DNA of 16,651 nucleotides from Gammaproteobacteria bacterium (GCA_023144715.1 JAGLFC010000045.1:1-16651); one strand, 5' to 3'; positions 7,420 through 14,733 are shown, counted from the stretch's first letter. A program made the numbers and translations. Notes: a model not told the origin generated them from the sequence alone.

Positions 7420-7427
7420 AGCAATTC

Positions 7428-7955
7428 TTATGACCAATTAAAATCAATTTTTTGTAATAAACCCACTTGTTTTTGTTGTTGTAGTTGTTGCCACATTGTC
7501 GATATTGTCTTATGTGTTTGTGGGTGAATCAGTTCAGGAGCCAGATCAGCAAGAGGGGAAAGTACAAAGGCATATTTTTCAATTTCATCTCGTGGCACAT
7601 TGACACCATGACTATTAATAATGTCTTGATCGTATAATAGTAAATCAATGTCTAAAGTACGTGCTGAAAATTTTTCTTGATTATGACAGCGACCATTCTT
7701 ATTTTCAATGATTTTGAGTGTTTTTTCAACATCAAGAGCGGTTAATTCTGTTTCAAAACAAGCCACTAAATTTAAAAAATCATCTCCTTTAAAACCAATT
7801 GCCTGTGTTTTATAAACAGGTGAAAGCTGTAATTGACAATGCTCACCAAAACATTCCTGTAAATATTTTATAGCAAGCCGTATGTGTTTCTCTTGTTCGA
7901 TATTACTACCAATGCCTACATAAATGAGGTGTTTCTTCATAATTTTTTTGCTCAT
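7428..7955 (-). CDS. folK: 2-amino-4-hydroxy-6-hydroxymethyldihydropteridine diphosphokinase (HPPK), short form
   Basis: HPPK transfers pyrophosphate from ATP to hydroxymethyl-dihydropterin in folate synthesis, in the cytoplasm. The 175-residue product shows the family core: YVGIGSN (12-18), FLNLVACFET with N62, IIENKNGR with E84 and R89, and ARTLDIDLL with R99, D102 and D104 (the magnesium-binding pair). It is slightly longer than E. coli HPPK (about 159), owing to a Gln-rich C-terminal tail. The segment VPRDEIEKYAFVLSPL replaces the VPH of E. coli HPPK with VPR, a form found in short gammaproteobacterial paralogues; a second, canonical folK may exist elsewhere. It is the last gene of a leftward operon, 21 nt after the ABC exporter gene. 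Start uncertain between ATG 7955 and ATG 7940; neither has a strong ribosome site. Confidence 0.82.
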   Translation of the reverse strand: MSKKIMKKHLIYVGIGSNIEQEKHIRLAIKYLQECFGEHCQLQLSPVYKTQAIGFKGDDFLNLVACFETELTALDVEKTLKIIENKNGRCHNQEKFSARTLDIDLLLYDQDIINSHGVNVPRDEIEKYAFVLSPLADLAPELIHPQTHKTISTMWQQLQQQKQVGLLQKIDFNWS

Positions 7956-7976
7956 GATTTTTTTATTTAATCTTTT

Positions 7977-9809
7977 TTAATGTATGCCATACAGTCTGAA
8001 ATACAGTTCATTACTTTCTACTAATTCCTGATGAGAACCATCGGCAATGATTTTACCATTATCAATAACAATAATACGATCAGCCTGTTTGACAGCACTG
8101 AGTCTGTGGGCAATAATTAAGGTGGTTCTATCCGTCAAATAAGATTTAAGAGAATGATGTAAATTATTTTCTGTTTCTGTGTCTAAAGCGGATGTTGCTT
8201 CATCAAGAATAATGAGTTTAGGATCGGTTAAAATCATGCGAGCAATGGCGAGGCGTTGTCGTTGACCGCCTGATAAACGAATGCCCTGACGACCGACTAA
8301 AGTGTCTAATTGATTGGGTAATTGTTTGACTGTACTGGCCAATTGAGCAATTTCAAGTGCTTGCCATAGTATGCTATCATCAATACTTTCCCCCAATAAA
8401 AGATTAGCTCTCACGCTGTCATTAAACAAGACAGGATGTTGTAATACTGCTGAAGTATTTTGGCGTACGGTGTCAAAACCAATATCACTCACAGGAATAT
8501 TATCAAAATACACTTCACCTGATTCGAGTGGATATAAGCCAAGAATAATTTGAATCAGTGTTGATTTACCACCGCCACTAGAACCCACCAGTGCAACGGT
8601 TTCTCCCTGATTAATAGTCAGCGATAATGAGTTTAAAATTCTCGCCTGTGGTTCTTCTTCTGAAACACCATTGGGATAGCTGAAACAAATTTTATCTAGG
8701 CGAATGGCAATACTTTTTTGATGTTTAAAAGGGTTGTTCTTACAAGGAATAAAGGGTTCTTGTTTTAGATCAAAAATTTTATTAAGGCGGTTCATGGCAG
8801 CTGTAGCACTAAAATAGGAATATTGAATGGTTAAAATTTCTTGAATAGGTCCCATCATATACCAAAGATAGCCAAAGACAGCAAACATGAGACCAATCGA
8901 TAAATCAGAGGTTAAAACCATAATCATACTTACTGCACGAAAGAGATCAAAACCAAATAAAAAAACAACATGTGAGAGTTGACCCGCAGCATCTGTTTTC
9001 CAAGAGTAAGCAATAGAGAATTTCTTTACCTCAGTGGCTTGTGAAATCAGACGTTTAATATAGTGTTGTTCACGATTAGCAGCACGTATTTGATGAATAG
9101 CATCTAATGTTTCGACCAGTACTTGTTGGAACAGAGCAATGGCATTATTTTCTCGTAATTTAAGTTTTTTAACTTTTTTACCCATACGTATGGTAATAAA
9201 TACAACCAAAGGGTTAAAAAATAATAAAATCAATGCTAATTGCCAATTTATCCAAAGTAAGATAATTGCTGTACCAATAATAGATAATACAGCCACAATA
9301 AATTTGCTGATAGTCACACTAATAAATTGATCAATGACTTCTATATCAGTGACAAAGTATGAGGCAAATCCACCACTACCAATTGTTTCATATTCACTGA
9401 TTGCAATTTTTTTAAGATAAAGAGAGAGTTTTTCACGCATTTGCAAAGTAATAGACTTGGCTAAAATAGTAAAGATTCGCATTTGCCAGACATTAAGAAT
9501 GACGGAACACAGACGTAAAAAAACTGAACCTATCAGAGCAACAATAATATAAATTGTCCCCATTTGCCAATCAAAGGGTAAAAATTGATTCATGAAGGAT
9601 ACGGAAATATCAGGTTTGTTTAATAGTACCTCATCGACCATTAAGGGCAAAATCAGAGGAACAGGTACGGATAATAAAGCGGCAATAATGGCAATAATAT
9701 GGGCAACAATCAGCTGTTTTTTGTATTGCATTGCTGAATGTATAATACGTTTAAAAGAAAAGTATTGATTTTGTGAACAGTGTTTTTGGGTATCCAAATT
9801 TTCTTCCAA
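7977..9809 (-). CDS. MsbA-like ABC exporter (fused membrane and ATPase half-transporter)
   Basis: A 610-residue half-transporter that would act as a homodimer in the inner membrane. The membrane domain (about 20-345) has six hydrophobic segments, including those around 33-58, 83-105, 168-188, 189-208 and 281-320. The ATPase domain (365-610) is complete: Walker A GSSGGGKST (409-417), Q-loop Q457, signature LSGGQRQR (512-519), Walker B KLIILDE (531-537) with ATSALD following, and switch H568 in AHRLS. This is the MsbA/lipid or peptide exporter class; the substrate cannot be told from sequence, and calling it MsbA itself would be too firm. The start is TTG behind GAGG with 7-nt spacing; that site overlaps the stop of the lytic transglycosylase gene, only 2 nt away, so the two are translationally coupled. 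Confidence 0.9.
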   Translation of the reverse strand: MEENLDTQKHCSQNQYFSFKRIIHSAMQYKKQLIVAHIIAIIAALLSVPVPLILPLMVDEVLLNKPDISVSFMNQFLPFDWQMGTIYIIVALIGSVFLRLCSVILNVWQMRIFTILAKSITLQMREKLSLYLKKIAISEYETIGSGGFASYFVTDIEVIDQFISVTISKFIVAVLSIIGTAIILLWINWQLALILLFFNPLVVFITIRMGKKVKKLKLRENNAIALFQQVLVETLDAIHQIRAANREQHYIKRLISQATEVKKFSIAYSWKTDAAGQLSHVVFLFGFDLFRAVSMIMVLTSDLSIGLMFAVFGYLWYMMGPIQEILTIQYSYFSATAAMNRLNKIFDLKQEPFIPCKNNPFKHQKSIAIRLDKICFSYPNGVSEEEPQARILNSLSLTINQGETVALVGSSGGGKSTLIQIILGLYPLESGEVYFDNIPVSDIGFDTVRQNTSAVLQHPVLFNDSVRANLLLGESIDDSILWQALEIAQLASTVKQLPNQLDTLVGRQGIRLSGGQRQRLAIARMILTDPKLIILDEATSALDTETENNLHHSLKSYLTDRTTLIIAHRLSAVKQADRIIVIDNGKIIADGSHQELVESNELYFRLYGIH

Positions 9810-9811
9810 AA

Positions 9812-12028
9812 TTAAACCTCGTTGGGATGCTTGTTATTATAAAGTTTAAACAATGCTTGTATTTTTTTGATATACATAACAGGTTCAATGCCACGCACAT
9901 AGCCATAACGAGAATGTTTATGGTATTCTGGTTTGGATAAAAGTAAAAAAGCTTTTTCAACATGACCAAACCAACGATCAGGGTTTAAGCCTTCTTGTAC
10001 TGCTAACCAACGAGCATCTCTAAGATGCCCTATGCCAGCATTATAGGCGGCCAGAGTAAACCAAGTATGCACATCTTGAGGGAGTTCACTAGAGAGTTGC
10101 CTACTGATCCATGCCATATATTTGATGCCAGCACGTAAACCATTTTCGGGTTTTTCCAAATTTGAGATACCCACCTGAACAGCCGTTTTTGGCATCACTT
10201 GCAGTAGACCAATTGCACCTGTCCAAGACTTAGCTTTTGTATTAAAACTGCTTTCTTTATTCACCTGAGCAGCAATTAAACGCCAATCAAAATTATATTC
10301 TTTGGATAAAGATTTTATCAATGTATCATAAGTGGATATAATGCTATTATTTTCGACTAAATTATCTCTATTAAATAGGTTACGAGAATTATTAAAATAT
10401 TTATTATACGTCACATTGTAATATAATTGCTTGTATTCTTCGTCTATAAATTTATTGAGTTCTGCTACTAATTGTTGATTACTGTCGCGTACCATCCAAC
10501 GATGACCTAGTTGGGAAGTTAGAGCGAGTGATGTTTGTAAATTGCTATGCCAGCTTTTTTCAATATTGGTAATATGCGTATCAGATAATGTTAAGTCATA
10601 TAAGCCATCCACTACATGTTGGATAATTTCTTCTGTTTCCATTGTTTCTGGTACAAAAGAAATAAAAAAATGAATGTCCAAGTGATTCAGCTTTTTTTGA
10701 AGAATTTTGAGTGTCGTCCAATAAGCACTACTTTTTCGGATATAAAAGGTGCGTTTATCCAGATCATTGAGTAATTTAATAGCAGGTTCATTTTTACGCT
10801 GTACAACCACTTCATCAACAAATACATAAGGATTGCTAAAACTCACAGGAAGTTGTTCGCGTTCAGGTGTGTTGGTTAAACCCGAAGAAATAATATCACC
10901 ATAACCTTCTTTTAGCCATTTTGTCATTTGTTCAAAATCTTGGGCAACCAATACTTGTAAGCTGAGTTTTTTCTTTTTGGCAAATTGTTTAATTAAATCA
11001 TATTCAAAACCCATTAATTGGTTCTTCCATAAAAAATAAGTCGCTGCGTTATTGCGAGTGATGAGTCGCAATTGATGATGTTTTTTAATTTCATCAAAAT
11101 CACCAATACGAGTATCGGTTTGGTGTTTTGTTAATTTTTCTGTTTTGATGTAGTCATTGAGTTGCTTGAGTAAATTAGGGTTATTTTCACGTACAGCCCA
11201 AGCAATAGAACGTGTATTGCTAATATCAAGCACCGCTTTAATGTCATGACGATATTCTTTAAATAATGCCATGCTATTGCTATCGACGACTACAGCATCC
11301 AACTCACCTGATAATACTTGTTTAAATAAATCATCAGGTAATAAAAATTCATTTAACTTGATAATATCAAAACTTTGTTGAGAACTTTTTTTTATGGAGG
11401 TTAAAGTATTCCAAAATAAAGTATTTGTTGGGACTCCTATTTTTAAGCCTTCCAATTGTTTAATATTAAATATCTCATTATTGGATTGAGCAACGACTAA
11501 TTGCTGTTTTGAATGATCGATGGGCAAGGTATAATTAATTTGTTGTTTTTTATGTGTTGATAACGTTAAATTGGCCACCACAATATCACCATAGCCTTGT
11601 TCTAATAAAGCCAGCATATTAGCTTGTTTTTTAATAGAAACAAATATAGGTTCAAGGCTATTATTTTTAGCAAAGCGTGTAATGGTTTCTAATTCATTAT
11701 TATAAGATACAGGTTTTCTGGGTAAAAAATGATTAAATTGATCAGAGTAGGGGATAATGATACGTAATATCCCTGTACTTTTAATGGCTGCCCAGTCTGC
11801 TTGATTTTTAGGGATAAACTTGAGTGAAGGATCGTTTATCAGAAGTTGTTGACTATTGGATTCATTATATAAATCATTATGTGATTCATTAATAATAATA
11901 TTATAATTTTTATCACTGATGGGTTGTTGTGTCGCGTGGTGCTGTGCATCGCTATCACAGGCACTCATAAGCATACACGTTAATGTAAATAAAGAAATAC
12001 ATAAAAAGGTTATTAGTGTTTTTATCAT
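9812..12028 (-). CDS. MltF-like membrane-bound lytic transglycosylase with two solute-binding modules
   Basis: A lipoprotein of 738 residues, against about 518 for MltF. The N-terminus is a lipoprotein signal with lipobox LMSAC, so C24 is acylated. Two tandem SBP_bac_3 (family 3 solute-binding) modules follow: about 78-302 and about 307-545. Both have the KxxGxLR-type opening and the hinge-proximal EQGYGDI and KEGYGDI repeats. A C-terminal SLT lytic transglycosylase domain (about 575-700) holds catalytic E592 in VNKESSF, GLLQVMP (607-613) and AAYNAGIG (660-667). MltF has one binding module before its catalytic domain; here there are two. The product should cut peptidoglycan glycan strands at the envelope, with activity perhaps gated by ligand. 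No strong ribosome site precedes ATG 12028, but the gap to the methyltransferase stop is only 12 nt. Confidence 0.9.
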   Translation of the reverse strand: MIKTLITFLCISLFTLTCMLMSACDSDAQHHATQQPISDKNYNIIINESHNDLYNESNSQQLLINDPSLKFIPKNQADWAAIKSTGILRIIIPYSDQFNHFLPRKPVSYNNELETITRFAKNNSLEPIFVSIKKQANMLALLEQGYGDIVVANLTLSTHKKQQINYTLPIDHSKQQLVVAQSNNEIFNIKQLEGLKIGVPTNTLFWNTLTSIKKSSQQSFDIIKLNEFLLPDDLFKQVLSGELDAVVVDSNSMALFKEYRHDIKAVLDISNTRSIAWAVRENNPNLLKQLNDYIKTEKLTKHQTDTRIGDFDEIKKHHQLRLITRNNAATYFLWKNQLMGFEYDLIKQFAKKKKLSLQVLVAQDFEQMTKWLKEGYGDIISSGLTNTPEREQLPVSFSNPYVFVDEVVVQRKNEPAIKLLNDLDKRTFYIRKSSAYWTTLKILQKKLNHLDIHFFISFVPETMETEEIIQHVVDGLYDLTLSDTHITNIEKSWHSNLQTSLALTSQLGHRWMVRDSNQQLVAELNKFIDEEYKQLYYNVTYNKYFNNSRNLFNRDNLVENNSIISTYDTLIKSLSKEYNFDWRLIAAQVNKESSFNTKAKSWTGAIGLLQVMPKTAVQVGISNLEKPENGLRAGIKYMAWISRQLSSELPQDVHTWFTLAAYNAGIGHLRDARWLAVQEGLNPDRWFGHVEKAFLLLSKPEYHKHSRYGYVRGIEPVMYIKKIQALFKLYNNKHPNEV

Positions 12029-12040
12029 AATTTGTGCAAT

Positions 12041-12652
12041 CTATTGCTTAATAGCCATCGCTATCGTGTAAGTCTTTCCTTGCTTCACTTTTTTATAATT
12101 ACCAAAGACTTCTTTAAAAGAACGTTCTATGTATTTTCGGATACCCGTAATCGTTACAACATAAATGCGACCATTTTGATGAAGGTGGTGGTAGGCATCG
12201 ATTAAAAATAAGCTGAGTAATTCATTACCCACTTTAGCAGGAATATTAGATACAACTAAACTAAACTGACGTGAACCAATATGATCAAGACCATTACTTA
12301 AAAATGCTTCACAGTTATCTAATTTATTGATTTTTATGTTTTTTTTTGTATAATCAATGGCAACAAAGTCTTTATCAATAAGAGTAGTTTTACCATAAGG
12401 TGCGAGTCGGGCAATGGTTAATCCCAATGGACCATATCCACAGCCAATATCCAAGCAATGATCGTCTTTATTGACCTTAATATAATCTAACATAAGTTTC
12501 GAGCCATCATCAATACTCTTAGGTGAAAAAAGCCCCCAAGTCGTTGCAAATTTCATAGGTTGACTGCACAATTCTGCTTGTATCAGCATATCTTTGCGAT
12601 ATTGTTCAATATTTTGAAAATAACTATTTTTAGATAATGTTTTTTGTGACAT
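12041..12652 (-). CDS. RsmC-like class I SAM-dependent methyltransferase
   Basis: A 203-residue single-domain methyltransferase. The MTS-type opening GLFSPKSIDDGSKLML (40-55) is followed by SAM-binding motif I LDIGCGYGPLGL (67-78), an acidic ribose-contact residue in LIDKD (91-95) and motif IV SNIPAKVG (135-142). RsmC- and HemK-type enzymes that methylate amino groups usually carry NPP(Y/F) at motif IV; here it is NIPA, so a different target or chemistry is possible. It is shorter than E. coli RsmC (343 residues) because it lacks the extra N-terminal domain. Target unknown; 16S rRNA guanine would be the default guess. First gene of the leftward operon; ATG 12652 has no strong ribosome site. 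A TATAAT on the minus strand (12684-12679) lies 26 nt upstream and overlaps an FNR-like sequence at 12676-12689. Confidence 0.82.
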   Translation of the reverse strand: MSQKTLSKNSYFQNIEQYRKDMLIQAELCSQPMKFATTWGLFSPKSIDDGSKLMLDYIKVNKDDHCLDIGCGYGPLGLTIARLAPYGKTTLIDKDFVAIDYTKKNIKINKLDNCEAFLSNGLDHIGSRQFSLVVSNIPAKVGNELLSLFLIDAYHHLHQNGRIYVVTITGIRKYIERSFKEVFGNYKKVKQGKTYTIAMAIKQ

Positions 12653-12675
12653 AAGGCAATACTCTATATCTTTGA

Positions 12676-12689
12676 TTGATTATAATCCT
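12676..12689 (-). promoter_or_regulatory. Possible FNR-type box overlapping -10 of the methyltransferase operon
   Basis: TTGAT-TATA-ATCCT matches the consensus TTGAT-N4-ATCAA at eight of ten positions. It overlaps a minus-strand TATAAT (12684-12679), a likely -10 box, without a clear -35. Overlap of the -10 would suggest repression. The Crp/Fnr-family regulator at 6295-7047 has the FNR-type recognition residues, but chance matches in AT-rich DNA are common. Confidence 0.25.
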
Positions 12690-12766
12690 TTTTGAGAGAA
12701 GGAATACACTTAATATTAATTCCATTTTTCGTAATTTCTATATTACAAAGTCATTAACTGTATTTA

Positions 12767-13249
12767 TTATTTATTGTGTAAACACCAGTGACCTGATTTA
12801 CCTCCTTTTTTTTCCAAAAGGCGTATGTTACTTATGACCATACCTCGATCAACTGCTTTACACATATCATAAACCGTTAACAAGGCTATTTGTGTTGCAC
12901 ATAATGCCTCCATTTCAACGCCTGTTTTACCATCGGTCTCTACTGTACATACACAATAAAGCTTATTTTCAGAGTCAATAATTTTAAGTTTCAGATCAAC
13001 ATGTGTTAATGCAAGTGGATGACATAAGGGAATTAAATTTGCGGTTTGTTTAGCGGCCATAATGCCCGCAATACGTGCAATACCTAAAACATCTCCCTTT
13101 TTATGAGTACCAGAACTTATTAATTTTAAAGTGCTAGGCAACATCGTAATATCGCCTTCAGTGATAGCACGTCGATGGGTAACGGCTTTTGCACCAACAT
13201 CCACCATGTGAGCCTCACCTTGATTATTAAAATGTGTTAATGTATTCAT
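12767..13249 (-). CDS. moaC: Cyclic pyranopterin monophosphate synthase accessory/MoaC
   Basis: MoaC works with MoaA to turn GTP into cyclic pyranopterin monophosphate, the first molybdenum cofactor intermediate, in the cytoplasm. I choose ATG 13249: AAGGA lies just upstream (about 4 nt spacing) and the 160-residue length matches the E. coli protein (161). A TTG at 13264 keeps the frame open but has no ribosome site. With this start the catalytic D128 and K131 (in YDMCKAVD) fall at the E. coli positions. Other marks are KQTANLIPLCHPL (K67), DGKTGVEMEA and KKGGKSGHW at the end. Neighbours are moaD and moaE, divergently transcribed; moaA and moaB are not in the window. Downstream, 114 nt with no clear terminator separates it from the methyltransferase gene. 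Confidence 0.95.
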   Translation of the reverse strand: MNTLTHFNNQGEAHMVDVGAKAVTHRRAITEGDITMLPSTLKLISSGTHKKGDVLGIARIAGIMAAKQTANLIPLCHPLALTHVDLKLKIIDSENKLYCVCTVETDGKTGVEMEALCATQIALLTVYDMCKAVDRGMVISNIRLLEKKGGKSGHWCLHNK

Positions 13250-13346
13250 AAAGTCCTTATTCAATCACAAAGTGAATAAAATGATTATTATAGATAAAAT
13301 ATCGTATAATTAAAAATTATACTAAAATTAGAGGACTTATTCCAAT
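13250..13346. promoter_or_regulatory. Divergent moaC / moaDE promoter region
   Basis: A 97-nt AT-rich divergent region. For the rightward genes, TATACT (13318-13323) or TATAAT (13305-13310) could be -10 boxes; for moaC a minus-strand TATAAT lies at 13292-13287, 38 nt before ATG 13249. The -35 elements are poor, so assignments are tentative. A GAGG at 13331-13334 precedes moaD at a long 12-nt spacing. Confidence 0.35.
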
Positions 13347-13592
13347 ATGACTATTCATGTCAAATTTTTTGCAAGTATGAGAGATTTAATGGGAGATGAT
13401 CAAGAGATTAGTCATAATATATTAGAACAAAAAAATATTAAAACAGTTGATGATCTTTGGATCTATTGTGCAGAAGGAAAAGAACGCCCAAACAATGTAT
13501 TAATTGCGGTTAATATGGATTATGTGGACGCTCAATATTTCATTAAAGATCGGGATGAAGTGGCTTTTTTCCCACCTGTAACAGGAGGGTAG
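13347..13592 (+). CDS. moaD: Molybdopterin synthase sulfur carrier subunit MoaD
   Basis: An 81-residue ubiquitin-fold sulfur carrier. MoaD receives sulfur as a thiocarboxylate on its C-terminal glycine and delivers it to precursor Z within the MoaE-MoaD molybdopterin synthase. Seen here: the IHVKFFASMRDLMG opening, the DEVAFFPPVTGG ending and the invariant terminal GlyGly. Length is typical. Two bases separate it from moaE, and its last two Gly codons (GGA GGG) make up most of the moaE ribosome site, so the two are co-transcribed and translationally linked. No fused MoaE or extended C-terminus is present. Confidence 0.95.
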   Translation: MTIHVKFFASMRDLMGDDQEISHNILEQKNIKTVDDLWIYCAEGKERPNNVLIAVNMDYVDAQYFIKDRDEVAFFPPVTGG

Positions 13593-13594
13593 TT

Positions 13595-14038
13595 ATGAAG
13601 GTGATTATTAATAGTGATTGCTTTGATCCTTGGCAAAGACTGAATCAGTTTCAAAGTGAAATGCCTGATACGATGCAAGGCAGTTATGGTGCAACGGCTG
13701 TTTTTGTGGGTACGATGCGTGATTTTAATGAGGGAGATGATGTCAGTGACATGTTTTTGGAACATTATCCTGGTATGACAGAACGATATTTAGAAAATAT
13801 CTGCCTTCAAGCAACAAAAAAGTATGATTTATTAGAAAGTTTAATTGTTCATCGTGTGGGTCATATCAAACCCAATGATTCAATTGTTTTGGTTGCGGTT
13901 TGGACAGAACATCGTAAACAGGCTTTTATCGCTTGTCGAGATATTATGGAAAATTTAAAATCTAAAGCACCTTTTTGGAAAAAAGAGCAACTGAATAAAG
14001 GTCAAATACGTTGGGTAGAAAAAAATACTCAAGGGTAA
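13595..14038 (+). CDS. moaE: Molybdopterin synthase catalytic subunit MoaE
   Basis: A 147-residue MoaE, the subunit that converts precursor Z to molybdopterin with sulfur from MoaD. Typical marks are YGATAVFVGTMRDFNEGD (31-48), EHYPGM, HRVGHIKPND, EHRKQAFIACRDIMENLK, and APFWKKE (125-131); K122 and K129/K130 sit where E. coli MoaE has its catalytic lysines. Its start ATG lies 6 nt after AGGAGG (13583-13588). moaA is not in the window, so the pathway's first step is not covered here. The gene ends against two hairpins (14025-14054 and 14064-14098) shared with the convergent DUF302 gene. Confidence 0.95.
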   Translation: MKVIINSDCFDPWQRLNQFQSEMPDTMQGSYGATAVFVGTMRDFNEGDDVSDMFLEHYPGMTERYLENICLQATKKYDLLESLIVHRVGHIKPNDSIVLVAVWTEHRKQAFIACRDIMENLKSKAPFWKKEQLNKGQIRWVEKNTQG

Positions 14039-14054
14039 CTTTACGCTTGAGTAT
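14025..14054. terminator. Hairpin spanning the moaE stop
   Basis: A perfect 9-bp stem (ATACTCAAG 14025-14033, CTTGAGTAT 14046-14054) around a 12-nt loop that contains the moaE stop codon. No T-run follows on either strand, so it may act as a 3' RNA stabiliser rather than as a classical terminator. A similar arm (ACTCAA...TTGAGT) is in the hairpin at 15845-15871. Confidence 0.45.
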
Positions 14055-14063
14055 AGTAAGTAA

Positions 14064-14098
14064 ATTACCCATTTATTGATAAAATTTTAATGGGTAAT
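14064..14098. terminator. Hairpin between convergent moaE and DUF302 gene
   Basis: A perfect 10-bp stem (ATTACCCATT 14064-14073 with AATGGGTAAT 14089-14098) with a 15-nt loop, lying 8 nt from the DUF302 stop. A U-rich stretch follows rightward only after about 14 nt (14112 on). It probably helps to end both convergent transcripts. Confidence 0.45.
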
Positions 14099-14106
14099 CC
14101 ATTGTG

Positions 14107-14589
14107 TTATTTTTCCATCGCAGTATCTATGAATATTTTTTGCTGTTCAGCGACTTCTACACCCATAATCTGAGCAATATCACCACCAAACATTTTACCT
14201 AGTAATTCAGCATTCATAGCACCAATATATGTTTTTCCATCTTTTTTCTCATAAACACTGATGGTACATGGCATCATAACGGATAAGATTTTATTACTAT
14301 CATTTTTAAGAATATTATAAGCATGATCTGCCTGACATAAATTCACCAACATTACAGGAAGAATTTTATGTCCACCATGCTTTTCAACTGATTTATGTAG
14401 TGGTTTAATGCCTGCTATGACCCAACCTTCTTTAATCGCACTCATTTTAATTCTGTTAACAGTTTCTTTTAAATCATGAGGACTTTGATATTCATGGAGC
14501 ATCATCCCAGGCATCATTTTCCAGCCAATGATACCCACCAATAGAATACCAATTATAAATCCAATTAGAATATTTTTTATTGCAGACAT
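14107..14589 (-). CDS. Membrane-anchored DUF302 protein
   Basis: A 160-residue protein with one N-terminal membrane segment (about 6-24) and a DUF302 domain facing, by inference, the periplasm. The domain has LPVMLVNLCQADHAYNIL (78-94), MMPCTISVYEKKDGKTYIGAMN (105-126) and LLGKMFGGDIAQIM (129-142). C85 and C108 lie in the LC and PC positions of the Cys-bearing DUF302 subgroup, so metal binding or a disulfide is possible. H89 is also nearby. The family's function is unknown, although the fold is solved in some members. The ATG has a good ribosome site (GGGGAAG, 5 nt spacing). It is on the same strand as nadE, 144 nt downstream, and might be its own unit. The last codon is 8 nt from a hairpin shared with moaE. 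Confidence 0.8.
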   Translation of the reverse strand: MSAIKNILIGFIIGILLVGIIGWKMMPGMMLHEYQSPHDLKETVNRIKMSAIKEGWVIAGIKPLHKSVEKHGGHKILPVMLVNLCQADHAYNILKNDSNKILSVMMPCTISVYEKKDGKTYIGAMNAELLGKMFGGDIAQIMGVEVAEQQKIFIDTAMEK

Positions 14590-14733
14590 TAATACTTCCC
14601 CTTTGTTAAAATAAAATACAAGTTATATAAAAATTTATTATTATGGTTCATAACTATAGCATATTTATTTTATTTTTAAAGACTGAGTGGATATTAATTT
14701 GTTTTTGTAAGGTATTTGTATTCTTTTTTCTCT

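Larger units (their letters stand above)
7048..7427. other. Noncoding region between Crp/Fnr-type gene and folK
   Basis: This 380-nt convergent gap holds no convincing gene. It contains the terminator at 7057-7099, a perfect 9-bp inverted repeat GATTAATGC (7150-7158) with GCATTAATC (7257-7265) that encloses 98 nt and a smaller AATAATA (7211-7217) / TATTATT (7232-7238) hairpin, and an ATATCGT (7386-7392) / ACGATAT (7413-7419) hairpin close to the folK stop. The layout allows a leftward small RNA or long folK 3' UTR. Confidence 0.45.

Noticed and set aside
9139..9330. Plus-strand ORF inside the ABC exporter gene
   Set aside because: Antisense shadow of the membrane domain; no independent start signal.
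7977..9809. Naming the ABC exporter msbA
   Set aside because: Family motifs are shared by many half-exporters, and the lpxK neighbour typical of msbA is absent.
12720..12766. Hairpin GTAAT...ATTAC downstream of moaC as terminator
   Set aside because: The stem is short and AT-rich and no T-run follows on either strand.
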